A stretch of DNA of 64,000 nucleotides. Origin: Vibrio penaeicida (GTDB lineage Bacteria; Pseudomonadota; Gammaproteobacteria; Enterobacterales; Vibrionaceae). Below the pieces are notes generated by a model. The model searched no databases and had not been told where the DNA came from. It saw only the letters and a program-made list of their open reading frames with translations. The position numbers were made by a program, and so were the translations under genes. The stretch covers positions 97,986 to 161,985 of the forward strand of contig NZ_BFAQ01000009.1 in NCBI RefSeq assembly GCF_002933855.1, in the 5' to 3' direction. Positions 55,726 to 62,784 of this stretch are shown piece by piece (the first letter of the stretch is position 1; every line of letters begins with the position of its first letter).

Positions 55726-56226
55726 CTAAAGGAACTTTTCAATCAATATTTCATCTATTAGCTTGCCACGCATTTTTGCATGGCTTTTTGCTGTCCCGAT
55801 GACTTCAAACCCGTGATTTAGATACGTTGACAGCGCCCTGTCGTTGTCTCCTCTCACGTACGCAAACAACTTCTCGTACCCCTTATCTTTCGCTGAATAG
55901 AACGTCGCTTGAAACAATTGCTTTGCGATACCTTGCCTTCGAAATTGGCTATCCACGAAAGTACCGATTACACCAACATGATCGAATGCGTTAGTGTAAG
56001 CGGCAAATGGCTCTACATTTTGAAAACCGACCACAGTATTGCACTGTTCTAATACCGCGACCTGAAACACACCACGCGTTGGGAATTGTCGAATAAACGC
56101 TTCTTCTTCCTTCAAAGAAAAGGTTTTATCCAATATGGTGAAACGCCCCTCTTCAATGATCGGATTCAGTATGTTGATGATGCCCAATGCGTCCGACACC
56201 TCTGCTTCCCTAATCACGATATTCAA
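55726..56226 (-). CDS. GNAT-family N-acetyltransferase A
   Basis: A TTG at 56226, seven bases after AGGTGA, gives 166 residues; upstream GTG starts are possible. The acetyl-CoA loop reads QFRRQGIAKQLFQATFY (R-x-x-G-I-A pattern), and the C-terminal part has YLNHGFEVIGTAKSHA, the common end of phosphinothricin-acetyltransferase-like GNATs. The substrate is unknown. It lies 47 bp upstream of a convergent gene end and after another GNAT, as part of a small minus-strand cluster. Confidence 0.75.
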   Translation of the reverse strand: MNIVIREAEVSDALGIINILNPIIEEGRFTILDKTFSLKEEEAFIRQFPTRGVFQVAVLEQCNTVVGFQNVEPFAAYTNAFDHVGVIGTFVDSQFRRQGIAKQLFQATFYSAKDKGYEKLFAYVRGDNDRALSTYLNHGFEVIGTAKSHAKMRGKLIDEILIEKFL

Positions 56227-56273
56227 CGTTTCGTCACCTGCCAACTCACACCTCACACCTCATGTTAAACCCA

Positions 56274-56750
56274 CTACTTTGTATTTATGAGCCAATGGAA
56301 ATAAGGTCTCTCCCCTTCCCATCGCTCAATGGTTGCACCCAGCCCTACATAAAATTGATGAGCACGTTTATTCAACGGGCTTGCCGTCCACGAAATATGG
56401 GAAACGGAATGCTCTTCGGCGATTTCAAATAGGGCTTTCAGAATATGACGACCATATCCTTTAGATCGATACTCTCCCACAACCAATAGATCATCAAGCC
56501 AAACAGAAGGTGTGCCGCTAAATGACGAATACCGATAATGGTACAAAGCAAAACCATGCACACGATTATCTACTTCAAGCAAAATGGCATGAGCAAAAGG
56601 TTGGGGACCAAATAGTGTTGATTCGATTTTGTTTACGGTTGTCGTAACTTCACCAAAGAATCCTTTCATTTGGCGATCAAATTCTGCTTTTTCCTTAATC
56701 AAATCAAGTAAGAGGCTGGCATCTTCTACTGTGGCTTTCCTTATCCGCAC
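56274..56750 (-). CDS. GNAT-family N-acetyltransferase B (diamine acetyltransferase-like)
   Basis: The protein has 158 residues from a GTG preceded by AAGGAG. WLDDLLVVGEYRSKGYGRHILKAL supplies the acetyl-CoA loop, and FALYHYRYSSFSGTPSVWLDDL is typical of spermidine/diamine acetyltransferases of the SAT type. The end reads FYVGLGATIERWEGERPY. It may acetylate polyamines or amino acids. Confidence 0.8.
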   Translation of the reverse strand: MRIRKATVEDASLLLDLIKEKAEFDRQMKGFFGEVTTTVNKIESTLFGPQPFAHAILLEVDNRVHGFALYHYRYSSFSGTPSVWLDDLLVVGEYRSKGYGRHILKALFEIAEEHSVSHISWTASPLNKRAHQFYVGLGATIERWEGERPYFHWLINTK

Positions 56751-56767
56751 TCCGTTTCTCCTTCAAT

Positions 56768-56986
56768 TTAATTGAATGTTTGGATATAAAGAGACTCGAC
56801 TTTGTCGCGGGCCCATTGGGTCTTTCTTAAAAATTTGAGTGACGACTTTATCGATGGGTCATTGTAAAAGCAGTTCACATTAATCTCGTTATATAACCCA
56901 TCCCAGCCGTAGTGCTCAACAAGCCGCGTGAGTATTTTTTCTAACGTGAGTCCGTGAAGTGGGTTATTTGGTTGAGATTGAGTCAT
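56768..56986 (-). CDS. VF530-family protein (DUF2132)
   Basis: The protein has 72 residues. [25 protein letters not shown] and [17 protein letters not shown] match the VF530 family, named from Vibrio fischeri, with a small helical fold proposed to bind DNA. The function is unknown. It is one gene of the minus-strand cluster. Confidence 0.88.
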   Translation of the reverse strand: MTQSQPNNPLHGLTLEKILTRLVEHYGWDGLYNEINVNCFYNDPSIKSSLKFLRKTQWARDKVESLYIQTFN

Positions 56987-57070
56987 GGAGCGTTATTCCT
57001 ATCAACATGCAGTCTGAAATGGCACAAAGAACGCATCATATCAGGCATTGAGTGGCTACCCACGCGTTTT

Positions 57071-57169
57071 GTTCAGCGCTCCAAGCTTTTATTTAACGCT
57101 CCAAGTTTTGATTTAACGCTCGAGCTTTTTTTTCGCCCTCGAAGCGTTGTTTCGCCTTCCAAGTAATCG
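57071..57169. repeat. 20-bp tandem repeat, five copies, between genes
   Basis: Units close to ATTTAACGCTCCAAGTTTTG occupy 57071-57090, 57091-57110, 57111-57130, a degenerate 19-bp copy to 57149 and a final one to 57169. It fills most of the gap between VF530 and the HExxH gene stop at 57180. Confidence 0.8.
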
Positions 57170-57179
57170 AACGAGAGCG

Positions 57180-57812
57180 TCATTGAGTAAAAAAGGCATC
57201 CGCGGGTAAACTCAGTGCGATTTCTTCGGTGACACCGTGCTGTTCTATGTATTGCGCAATTAAGTTGAAACCAACCCAATACCCAGCATATCTAGGAAAT
57301 CTTCCGTTATCGGTACCAAAGAAATATTCAGCAAAATTAAAGTCTTTGCTAGCCAGATTAGGCTCCATTTCTTCAAGTAGATTGCGCCAACGTACGTCTT
57401 CCATGCCAGTAAACAGTGATGGAATCACACCACCATTAAACCTTTGTTCGAAGTGACACGCTAACCCCTCGTAAACCAAGTTTTCAGCTAACGTATCTCC
57501 AGGAAGCCCCAACTTCATACGTTCGATATGGTTTACTTCGTGTGCCAGAACTGCCCCAAACTCTTTCGCAATGATGCTTTTGACGTCATCTCTGTCGGTA
57601 TCCAACATGATTTCGATACGATAACGATTGATCGCCCATCCACCAATACCTGAGTTCGGTGCTTCCCCTTTTTCATAGGGGCTTAGCGTAACGTCGACAT
57701 CATCCAAATCGAAATATTTGCATAATGGTTTAGACGCGAGGCGAAAGTAGCGTTCCAATTCTGTATCTAGACCATCAAGCTTTCCCGATGCAGTTAGAAT
57801 CGTTAGTTTCAC
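57180..57812 (-). CDS. Putative zinc metallopeptidase (DUF2268-like, HExxH)
   Basis: The protein has 210 residues and no signal peptide. VLAHEVNHIERMKLG holds an HExxH zinc motif (HEVNH, near residue 91), and LVYEGLACHFEQ downstream supplies a Glu that suits the third ligand of gluzincin-type peptidases. The family is annotated as predicted Zn-dependent proteases. Its substrate is unknown. Its start overlaps the upstream amidohydrolase-like gene by four bases, so the two are probably functionally linked. Confidence 0.78.
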   Translation of the reverse strand: MKLTILTASGKLDGLDTELERYFRLASKPLCKYFDLDDVDVTLSPYEKGEAPNSGIGGWAINRYRIEIMLDTDRDDVKSIIAKEFGAVLAHEVNHIERMKLGLPGDTLAENLVYEGLACHFEQRFNGGVIPSLFTGMEDVRWRNLLEEMEPNLASKDFNFAEYFFGTDNGRFPRYAGYWVGFNLIAQYIEQHGVTEEIALSLPADAFFTQ

Positions 57813-58609
57813 CTAACGCTCCCTTTCGGTTTGCTTTGACTTTCGCAAATCAAATTTGAATCCAAAAAGACTTGTTTAAGCCTTGATTTTGCTTTGTCGA
57901 AAATGGCTTGGTTGATCTCGGGAACTGTTTTGCTCTCCCACCCTTCGCTCGGTAAATAGTTGGTGTAACGCAGCTCAATTTGAATGGCTTCAACATTTGG
58001 GTTGTTGCAGTATTTTGCAATGATATACCCTCCAGTGAACACATTGTTTAACTCAGTTTCAAAACCATTGCGTTCAAATGAGGTGTTTAGTTTCTCTAAA
58101 AATTCCGGTGAAGAGCTTTTTCCATGAACATTGCCTAGGCAAATATCACAGCTCAAAGGTCCCATAAAACTGTGTAAGTCAATTAGGTAGGCAACGCCAA
58201 AACGCTGTATAGCGCTTTCTATCAGTTCATCCAGTGCGGAATGATAAGGAAGATAAAAGGATTCGATTCTCTTAGAAACTTCAGAGGTAGAAGGTTTTAC
58301 TCGGTAGATCTCCTCCCCCCAAGTATTTCGCTCGTAAACGATGGCTTGTTTAAACTCGCCAAACGAATCTTTTTTTAGCTCTCTATTTAGGTCGACCACA
58401 TATCGACTCATGCTCGTGGAAATGATGTTTACGTTATATTCATCGAGAAAATCATAAAGCTCATTTAAGTGCCAATCCATATTGGGTAGAGAGCGTCGAC
58501 CTAAGTCTGATAAGTTGTTAAGTGCTTCTTCACACAGCTCGACACCGCTGTGAGGAAAGCTAAATATATAAGGGGATGAAGGATCTTTCTTTACTTTCAG
58601 CCAATGCAA
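57809..58609 (-). CDS. N-formylglutamate amidohydrolase-like protein
   Basis: The start is a TTG at 58609 preceded by AAGGAG with seven-base spacing, giving 266 residues. FSFPHSGVEL, NMDWHLNELYDF, SRYVVDLNRELK, YLPYHSALDELI and YLIDLHSFMG match the HutG-type N-formylglutamate amidohydrolase family (zinc-dependent deformylase). No other hut genes are nearby, so histidine degradation is not the likely context. The four-base overlap with a metallopeptidase suggests joint action on some acyl-peptide substrate, which is inference. Confidence 0.82.
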   Translation of the reverse strand: MHWLKVKKDPSSPYIFSFPHSGVELCEEALNNLSDLGRRSLPNMDWHLNELYDFLDEYNVNIISTSMSRYVVDLNRELKKDSFGEFKQAIVYERNTWGEEIYRVKPSTSEVSKRIESFYLPYHSALDELIESAIQRFGVAYLIDLHSFMGPLSCDICLGNVHGKSSSPEFLEKLNTSFERNGFETELNNVFTGGYIIAKYCNNPNVEAIQIELRYTNYLPSEGWESKTVPEINQAIFDKAKSRLKQVFLDSNLICESQSKPKGSVR

Positions 58610-58949
58610 TTATTCACTCCTTGATGGTCATCCATCGAATAACTTGGTTGTATTGGGAGGAGAGGAGACGCGGAGAAACCAGCTACCTCAAAACTCATAG
58701 GTATTTAATGGCGGCAATCATACTCACACTCTGTATACACAGTTAATCACATCAAAAAAATTCATAGAAATTTTGAGAAGCACATCGAAGAACTAAGAAA
58801 GAGCGATTTATAGCTAAGTTCAGAAAACAAAAAGCTTCTGCGCTGGATTGGCACAGAAGCTCTGGAGTACCTTTGCTATTGGGCAAACCACCCAGTCAGC
58901 TATACAAAGCATCGGTAAGTCGAGTCTTAAATGTTAAGAGCCTATCGAC
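58610..58949. other. 340-bp gap with terminator at its left part
   Basis: Apart from the terminator at 58833-58861 and the ribosome site of the upstream TTG start, I see no gene or further structure. The promoter of the amidohydrolase gene should lie in the first 150 bp. Confidence 0.5.
58833..58861 (-). terminator. Rho-independent terminator of the VOC gene
   Basis: On the minus strand AGCTTCTGTGC pairs with GCGCAGAAGCT (one G-U) around a seven-base loop and runs into TTTTTGTTTTC. Confidence 0.82.
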
Positions 58950-59312
58950 CTAGTCAGCAAAAACCAGTTTATTCTTATCGAGATCCCTAACATACGCAGA
59001 AAAACGAGGACCACGCTGGTTTGGCTCCCCTTCACAAGTACCACCTAATTCAATGGCTTTTTCATAGAGCCTTTTTACTTCATTGGTGGATCCAACACTA
59101 AATCCAACCATTGTTCCGTTTCCATTTGTGGCGGCTTCCTTATCAAAAGGGATAGCCACTGCAAACGTAAAGTCTTGGTTTTCATCTTGCCAGTACGTCA
59201 TTCTATCTGTCGCCAATACTTGGCTAAGCCCTGTATTTTCGAATAGCGAATCATAGAATGTGTTCGCGGCTTCAATGTTATTGGTTCCTACAACAAAATA
59301 GTTCATTTTCAT
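58950..59312 (-). CDS. VOC-family (glyoxalase-fold) protein
   Basis: The protein has 120 residues. The vicinal-oxygen-chelate fold shows in MNYFVVGTNNIEAANTFYDSLF and a C-terminal GPRFSAYVRDLDKNKLVFAD, typical of small PhnB/glyoxalase-like proteins. Its substrate is unknown. It ends with its own terminator and is not followed by an attC site, so it lies outside the cassette cluster. Confidence 0.85.
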   Translation of the reverse strand: MKMNYFVVGTNNIEAANTFYDSLFENTGLSQVLATDRMTYWQDENQDFTFAVAIPFDKEAATNGNGTMVGFSVGSTNEVKRLYEKAIELGGTCEGEPNQRGPRFSAYVRDLDKNKLVFAD

Positions 59313-59359
59313 AGCTTGATACTCTCCACTAATTTGAAAACCAATAATGAACCGTTTCC

Positions 59360-59376
59360 CTGACAGACGGTGTCAG
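59360..59376. promoter_or_regulatory. Inverted repeat upstream of the VOC gene
   Basis: CTGACA and TGTCAG surround GACGG about 50 bp before the VOC start. It is a perfect six-base dyad and a possible operator. Confidence 0.4.
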
Positions 59377-59384
59377 TAGCGATA

Positions 59385-59471
59385 TGATCGTAATACTAAA
59401 TTCGATGCCAAGAGACGGCGTAATGTGGACAAAGAGAGCGCCAAAAATTAGCTATTGACGCCGTAGTCTCT
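59385..59471 (+). mobile_element. Remnant 3' end of an IS110-family element
   Basis: About 85 bp match the 3' end of the intact element at 60841-61936 (region 61850-61936) with roughly ten differences and one deletion that shifts the transposase frame. The shared sequence includes the last transposase codons (AAATTCGATG, AGAGAGCGCCAAAAATTA) and the terminus GTCTCT followed by TGTTAG. The rest of the element is gone. It is a second insertion of a related element, not a recent copy. Confidence 0.85.
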
Positions 59472-59478
59472 TGTTAGT
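59472..59478 (-). other. attC remnant at the end of the LysE cassette
   Basis: TGTTAGT directly follows the IS terminus. On the minus strand it reads ACTAACA, the start of an attC site, immediately after the LysE stop codon. The other half of the attC has been lost with the IS 5' part. Confidence 0.6.
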
Positions 59479-59479
59479 T

Positions 59480-60097
59480 TTATTGCTGGCGACTTAGTAA
59501 CAAGCTTGCTCCAGACATAGCCAAAAAAGTTGCGCAACCTCTATTGAAGCGCTTTGCCATTTTCGGCTTCGTAAACCACGGCCTTAAGTACATTCCAAAT
59601 ATTGCATAAATCGATATTGCACCCATTTCTAAAATTAGGAACGTAGCCCCTAAAACGAAGAACTGTTCATTTACACTCGCTGAAACATCGACGAACTGTG
59701 GTAGAAAGGCAGTAAAGATTAAGATCGCCTTTGGGTTGCCTGCAGCTAACAAGAATTCTTGTTTAGCTAAACCTAATCGACTGCGAGTGTTTTCTAGCTC
59801 AGAAACAGGGCTTGCTTCCGAACGCCAAAGATTCAAGGCAATCCACAACAAGTAAGCTGCGCCCACAATTTTAATCGTTAGAAATAGAGTCTCAGAAGCA
59901 TAGAGAACAACTGCTAAACCGGAAGCAACCAAAGCAATCATTGCTACGAATGCAGCAATACGACCAAGACCAGCAATGAAAGCAGATTTAAAACCGTAAC
60001 AACGCGCATTGTTCATGGACAATAGATTGTTTGGACCAGGAGTCATATTGAGCGCAAAACACGCAGGTATAAAGAACAACAACTTCCAGATTTCCAC
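59480..60097 (-). CDS. LysE-family amino-acid exporter (cassette gene)
   Basis: A GTG at 60097, six bases after GGAGGA, gives 205 residues; earlier in-frame codons lie in attC. It has about six hydrophobic helices and the LysE/RhtB signature FALNMTPGPNNLLSMNNARCYGFK plus LLAAGNPKAILIFTAFLPQF. It is an inner-membrane exporter of amino acids or homoserine-type compounds. It is bracketed by attC sequences and reads on the minus strand, as expected for an integron cassette with its own ribosome site. Confidence 0.88.
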   Translation of the reverse strand: MEIWKLLFFIPACFALNMTPGPNNLLSMNNARCYGFKSAFIAGLGRIAAFVAMIALVASGLAVVLYASETLFLTIKIVGAAYLLWIALNLWRSEASPVSELENTRSRLGLAKQEFLLAAGNPKAILIFTAFLPQFVDVSASVNEQFFVLGATFLILEMGAISIYAIFGMYLRPWFTKPKMAKRFNRGCATFLAMSGASLLLSRQQ

Positions 60098-60115
60098 AAT
60101 ATTTCCTCCATAAGA

Positions 60116-60236
60116 ATAATGCCTGATGAAACCGCAGACAACGCATAAATCAAGCCGCTGCACTGCGCCTTAAACACAAAAATCACTGCAAACCAAAAGT
60201 ACCACGCGTTGACTGTCGGTTTGAAGCTTTTGTTAT
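60116..60236 (-). repeat. Integron attC site 1 (intact)
   Basis: On the minus strand it begins TATAACAAAAGCTTCAAACC, contains GTCAACGCGTGG and ends GGTTTCATCAGGCATTAT, about 121 bp. The ends are partly complementary (AAACCG with CGGTTT). The order and sequences resemble Vibrio cholerae repeats. It lies between the GNAT cassette gene and the LysE cassette gene. Confidence 0.8.
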
Positions 60237-60251
60237 ATGTAGCCCCCAATA

Positions 60252-60740
60252 CTAAAAGTATGACGGCATTGGTGCTTCAAAGCTAGATTGATCACTAGAG
60301 ATACACATACAGTCCGTATCTTGAATGCTAGTAAAGCCTAACTTTCTGTAATATTTACGGTTGATATCGCTGTGAAGATAAATTGCACTTGCCTTGTGAA
60401 TATTTAAAAGCTCATCCCTTACTAAACTGACCAGTTGTGCCCCATGACCCTTTTGGCGAAATTCGGGAACGGTCGCAAGCGAGCCTATTCCAAAGCAATT
60501 CTCTTTTAGCCCAAACAGATTTGAATATACGATTAGTGAAGAAACTGGATTGATACCTGACATAAGTACGTACCAAACTCCAGAACGGTACTTTTTACTA
60601 GCGTGGCAACCTTCGAGGTACTCCTTCATGGAAACTCCCCTACCCCATGCATCGAAACCCATTGAATATATTAAATCAAGTTCATGACTCTTAGCTTTTC
60701 TCGCAAACACTTTTGTAAACTTCCCAACTAAATCAGCCAT
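60252..60740 (-). CDS. GNAT-family acetyltransferase (cassette gene)
   Basis: The ATG at 60740 lies immediately next to the attC end and gives 162 residues; an earlier in-frame TTG would place 16 residues in attC. The acetyl-CoA loop reads VPEFRQKGHGAQLVSLV (R-x-x-G-x-G/A), and YYRKLGFTSI closes the fold. GNAT genes are frequent cassette cargo. The substrate is unknown. It has no clear ribosome site, which is common in cassettes. Confidence 0.8.
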   Translation of the reverse strand: MADLVGKFTKVFARKAKSHELDLIYSMGFDAWGRGVSMKEYLEGCHASKKYRSGVWYVLMSGINPVSSLIVYSNLFGLKENCFGIGSLATVPEFRQKGHGAQLVSLVRDELLNIHKASAIYLHSDINRKYYRKLGFTSIQDTDCMCISSDQSSFEAPMPSYF

Positions 60741-60842
60741 ATAACGCCAGCTTAAACCGCAAACAACGCACAATACAAGCCGCTGCAATACGCTTTAGAC
60801 ACTAAATTCACCGCAAAACGTGTTGTTTGTCGGTTTGAAGCT
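60741..60842 (-). repeat. Integron attC site 2, left part, interrupted by an IS110 element
   Basis: The sequence (ATAACGCCAGCTTAAACCGC at the left edge, GTCGGTTTGAAG at the right) is homologous to attC site 1 over its length. It stops at a CT dinucleotide where the IS begins. Its missing end, TGTTAGG, lies across the IS at 61937-61943; joined, they rebuild GAAGCTTGTTAGG. Confidence 0.82.
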
Positions 60843-60959
60843 AGGCTCCTCTGTCGAGAGACCGATAACAAACATGAACACCACATAGAACTCCAAGCAC
60901 CACACTCGAATAGTCTTCTGGGTCTCGAGCTCGCATTTGCAAGCAAGGGTTAGCTTATT
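60843..60959 (+). ncRNA. Candidate bridge-RNA region of the IS110 element
   Basis: IS110-group elements encode a bridge RNA in the 5' non-coding end. This stretch contains TCGAGAGACC (60854-60863) that can pair with GGTCTCGA (60921-60928), and a TAACAA at 60866-60871 complementary to the attC target TTGTTA. No transcript evidence is available, so this is a prediction. Confidence 0.4.
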
Positions 60960-61916
60960 ATGAATACCAATACACTTCAAAATATTAATGTCGGCGTGGA
61001 TACCGGTAAGTCACAATTAGATATCTATATCCGCCCTCTCGATATTTACTTTACTGTCCCTAACAACGACAAAGGCATAAAAGAAGCCGTTAAAACCATC
61101 AAAAAACACAAACCTCAACGCGTCGTTATCGAAGCGACTGGGCGATTAGAAATGCCCTTTATTCTTGCCTGTGATAAGGCAAAACTTCCTTATGTTATTG
61201 CCAACTCTTTGAGGGTGAAAAAGTTCGCTGGCGCTATCGGACAACGCGCTAAGAATGACCGTTTGGACGTTGCTCTGATTGCCCACTTTGCTGAACGGGT
61301 GCAACCCGAACTCACCAAGATTAAAAGTGAAAACATACGCTTAATGAGTGACTTAGTCACAAGGCGAAATCAACTGCTCTCCATACAAGCCATGGAAAGA
61401 AACCGACGACAAATATTGCCTAAGAGCATTGCACCCACCATCACACCCATTCTCAATGCGATAAAAAATCAGATTGAAAATGTGGAAGAAAAGATAGCAA
61501 AACTCATTGATAGCTCCCCTGAATATCAGCTCAAAAATGACATCCTTCAAAGTATGCCTGGCGTCGGAAAAGTCCTTGCGGCTTCCTTAATTAGTAATGT
61601 GCCTGAGTTAGTTTATATCACCAATAAACAAGCGTCCTCTCTCATTGGAGTCGCACCAATCACGCGAGAAAGTGGACGCTTTAAAGGAAAGCGCATGATA
61701 CAAGGAGGTCGTGCTCAAGTGAGAACTGTTATGTATATGGCGATGATGTCAGCCATACAATGTAACCCCGTTTTTAAGGCGACTTATGAACGATTACTGG
61801 CTACCGGAAAACCGAAGAAAGTAGCGATTGTTGCCTGTATGAGAAAGATGGTTGTGATATTAAATTCGATGTTAAGAGACAGCGTAATGTGGGATAGAGA
61901 GAGCGCCAAAAATTAA
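60960..61916 (+). CDS. IS110-family transposase 1
   Basis: The protein has 318 residues. The RuvC-like DEDD residues show as VGVDTGKSQLD (first Asp), VVIEATGRLE (Glu) and AKNDRLDVALIAHF (Asp pair). The C-terminal Tnp_20 domain has MPGVGKVLAASLI, LIGVAPITRESG and a serine-containing GRAQVRTVMYMAMMSA. The enzyme is a recombinase that acts with an element-encoded RNA. The gene appears intact. Confidence 0.93.
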   Translation: MNTNTLQNINVGVDTGKSQLDIYIRPLDIYFTVPNNDKGIKEAVKTIKKHKPQRVVIEATGRLEMPFILACDKAKLPYVIANSLRVKKFAGAIGQRAKNDRLDVALIAHFAERVQPELTKIKSENIRLMSDLVTRRNQLLSIQAMERNRRQILPKSIAPTITPILNAIKNQIENVEEKIAKLIDSSPEYQLKNDILQSMPGVGKVLAASLISNVPELVYITNKQASSLIGVAPITRESGRFKGKRMIQGGRAQVRTVMYMAMMSAIQCNPVFKATYERLLATGKPKKVAIVACMRKMVVILNSMLRDSVMWDRESAKN

Positions 61917-61936
61917 CTATTGACGCCATAGTCTCT

Positions 61937-61943
61937 TGTTAGG
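61937..61943 (-). repeat. attC site 2, right part
   Basis: TGTTAGG on the + strand, CCTAACA on the minus strand, is the outer core of the attC of the next cassette, directly after the IS terminus and just downstream of that cassette's stop codon. Confidence 0.65.
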
Positions 61944-61955
61944 TTTTTTGTTTAC

Positions 61956-62621
61956 TTAGTATTTCGCTTCAAGTCTTGCCTTTTCCTTTTCTAGTGCAAT
62001 AATTTCTTGTGCAATTTCTTTTAAGCGATTTAGATCCTCTTCTGACATTTTTCGTGAATTACCACCAACATCACACGCTTTTAGAGTTTTAGCTGTCATT
62101 TTTGTGAACCCTCGTAAACTTGCTGTGAATTCCGTAAAATCACTCTTCGCTCTGTCATTTGCACGAACACGAATCTTATAGCCTGCCCTAGCCTGAGAAA
62201 TAAGAGTCTCTACTTTTTTCTTATTTTCTTCATTCATACGAACAAAACCAGCACGATACGAGTTAGAAAATAATTTGGCATCAAAGTAAATTGGCGCATT
62301 CTCATCAATCTTTATGGCAAGGTTTACTCGTGTGTTAGGCGTTGCTAATGCAGATTTACCATTGAACTTAATCATAAAGTTCTGTTCACCTGATTTATCC
62401 ACATCACAGCGAACGCCGAATGTGTGGTCAAAATCGCTTCGGTATCTTGCCTTAGAATATTTTGTAGCTTCAGAGTAGTACCCAGCAACACCATAAGCTG
62501 AATATGTAATTTCACCAGAGAACTCATCAGTTTTCTCACTTTTATACCACGCTTGCATCGGATCATAAGCAGAAGCACCAAAAGAAAGTAACGCTAAGAG
62601 TAAAAAGAGAGTTTTGTTCAT
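61956..62621 (-). CDS. Secreted protein of unknown function (cassette gene)
   Basis: The protein has 221 residues. A signal peptide MNKTLFLLLALLSFGASA is cleaved near residue 18. The mature part is polar with a soluble beta-rich centre and two cysteines (FGVRCDVDKSG, LKACDVGG). The last 30 residues (EDLNRLKEIAQEIIALEKEK) form a likely coiled coil. No family was recognised. It lies between attC fragments on the minus strand, so it is integron cargo with an own signal peptide. Confidence 0.75.
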   Translation of the reverse strand: MNKTLFLLLALLSFGASAYDPMQAWYKSEKTDEFSGEITYSAYGVAGYYSEATKYSKARYRSDFDHTFGVRCDVDKSGEQNFMIKFNGKSALATPNTRVNLAIKIDENAPIYFDAKLFSNSYRAGFVRMNEENKKKVETLISQARAGYKIRVRANDRAKSDFTEFTASLRGFTKMTAKTLKACDVGGNSRKMSEEDLNRLKEIAQEIIALEKEKARLEAKY

Positions 62622-62684
62622 TTCATTTACCTAAACAAGAAGAGAAATAGAACATCATACCATATAATTAATAACTCCAAAAAC

Positions 62685-62700
62685 ATAACGCCGCATTAAG
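62685..62700 (-). repeat. attC site 3, partial
   Basis: ATAACGCCGCATTAAG matches the left edge of attC site 2 (ATAACGCCAGCTTAA) and precedes the cassette gene at 61956-62621. The remainder is displaced by the second IS110-family element. Confidence 0.6.
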
Positions 62701-62784
62701 GTGATGAGATGGTCTCCCCCTACCACTTCACATGACTATAAGCCATGCTTGGAGTGTTCAGGTCCAAAGCAAAAGGAGAAGACC

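Larger units (their letters stand above)
60841..61936 (+). mobile_element. IS110-family insertion sequence inside attC
   Basis: The element is about 1.1 kb with no terminal inverted repeats and no flanking target duplication beyond CT at both junctions (60841-60842 and 61935-61936). The 5' non-coding part is about 117 bp and the 3' one about 20 bp, the arrangement of IS110-group rather than IS1111-group members. It splits attC site 2 between GAAG-CT and CT-TGTTAG. A related remnant occupies the equivalent attC position at 59471. Confidence 0.85.

Noticed and set aside
58860..58950. attC site after the VOC gene
   Set aside because: The gene ends in an ordinary terminator and the sequence lacks attC cores, so the VOC gene was not counted as a cassette.
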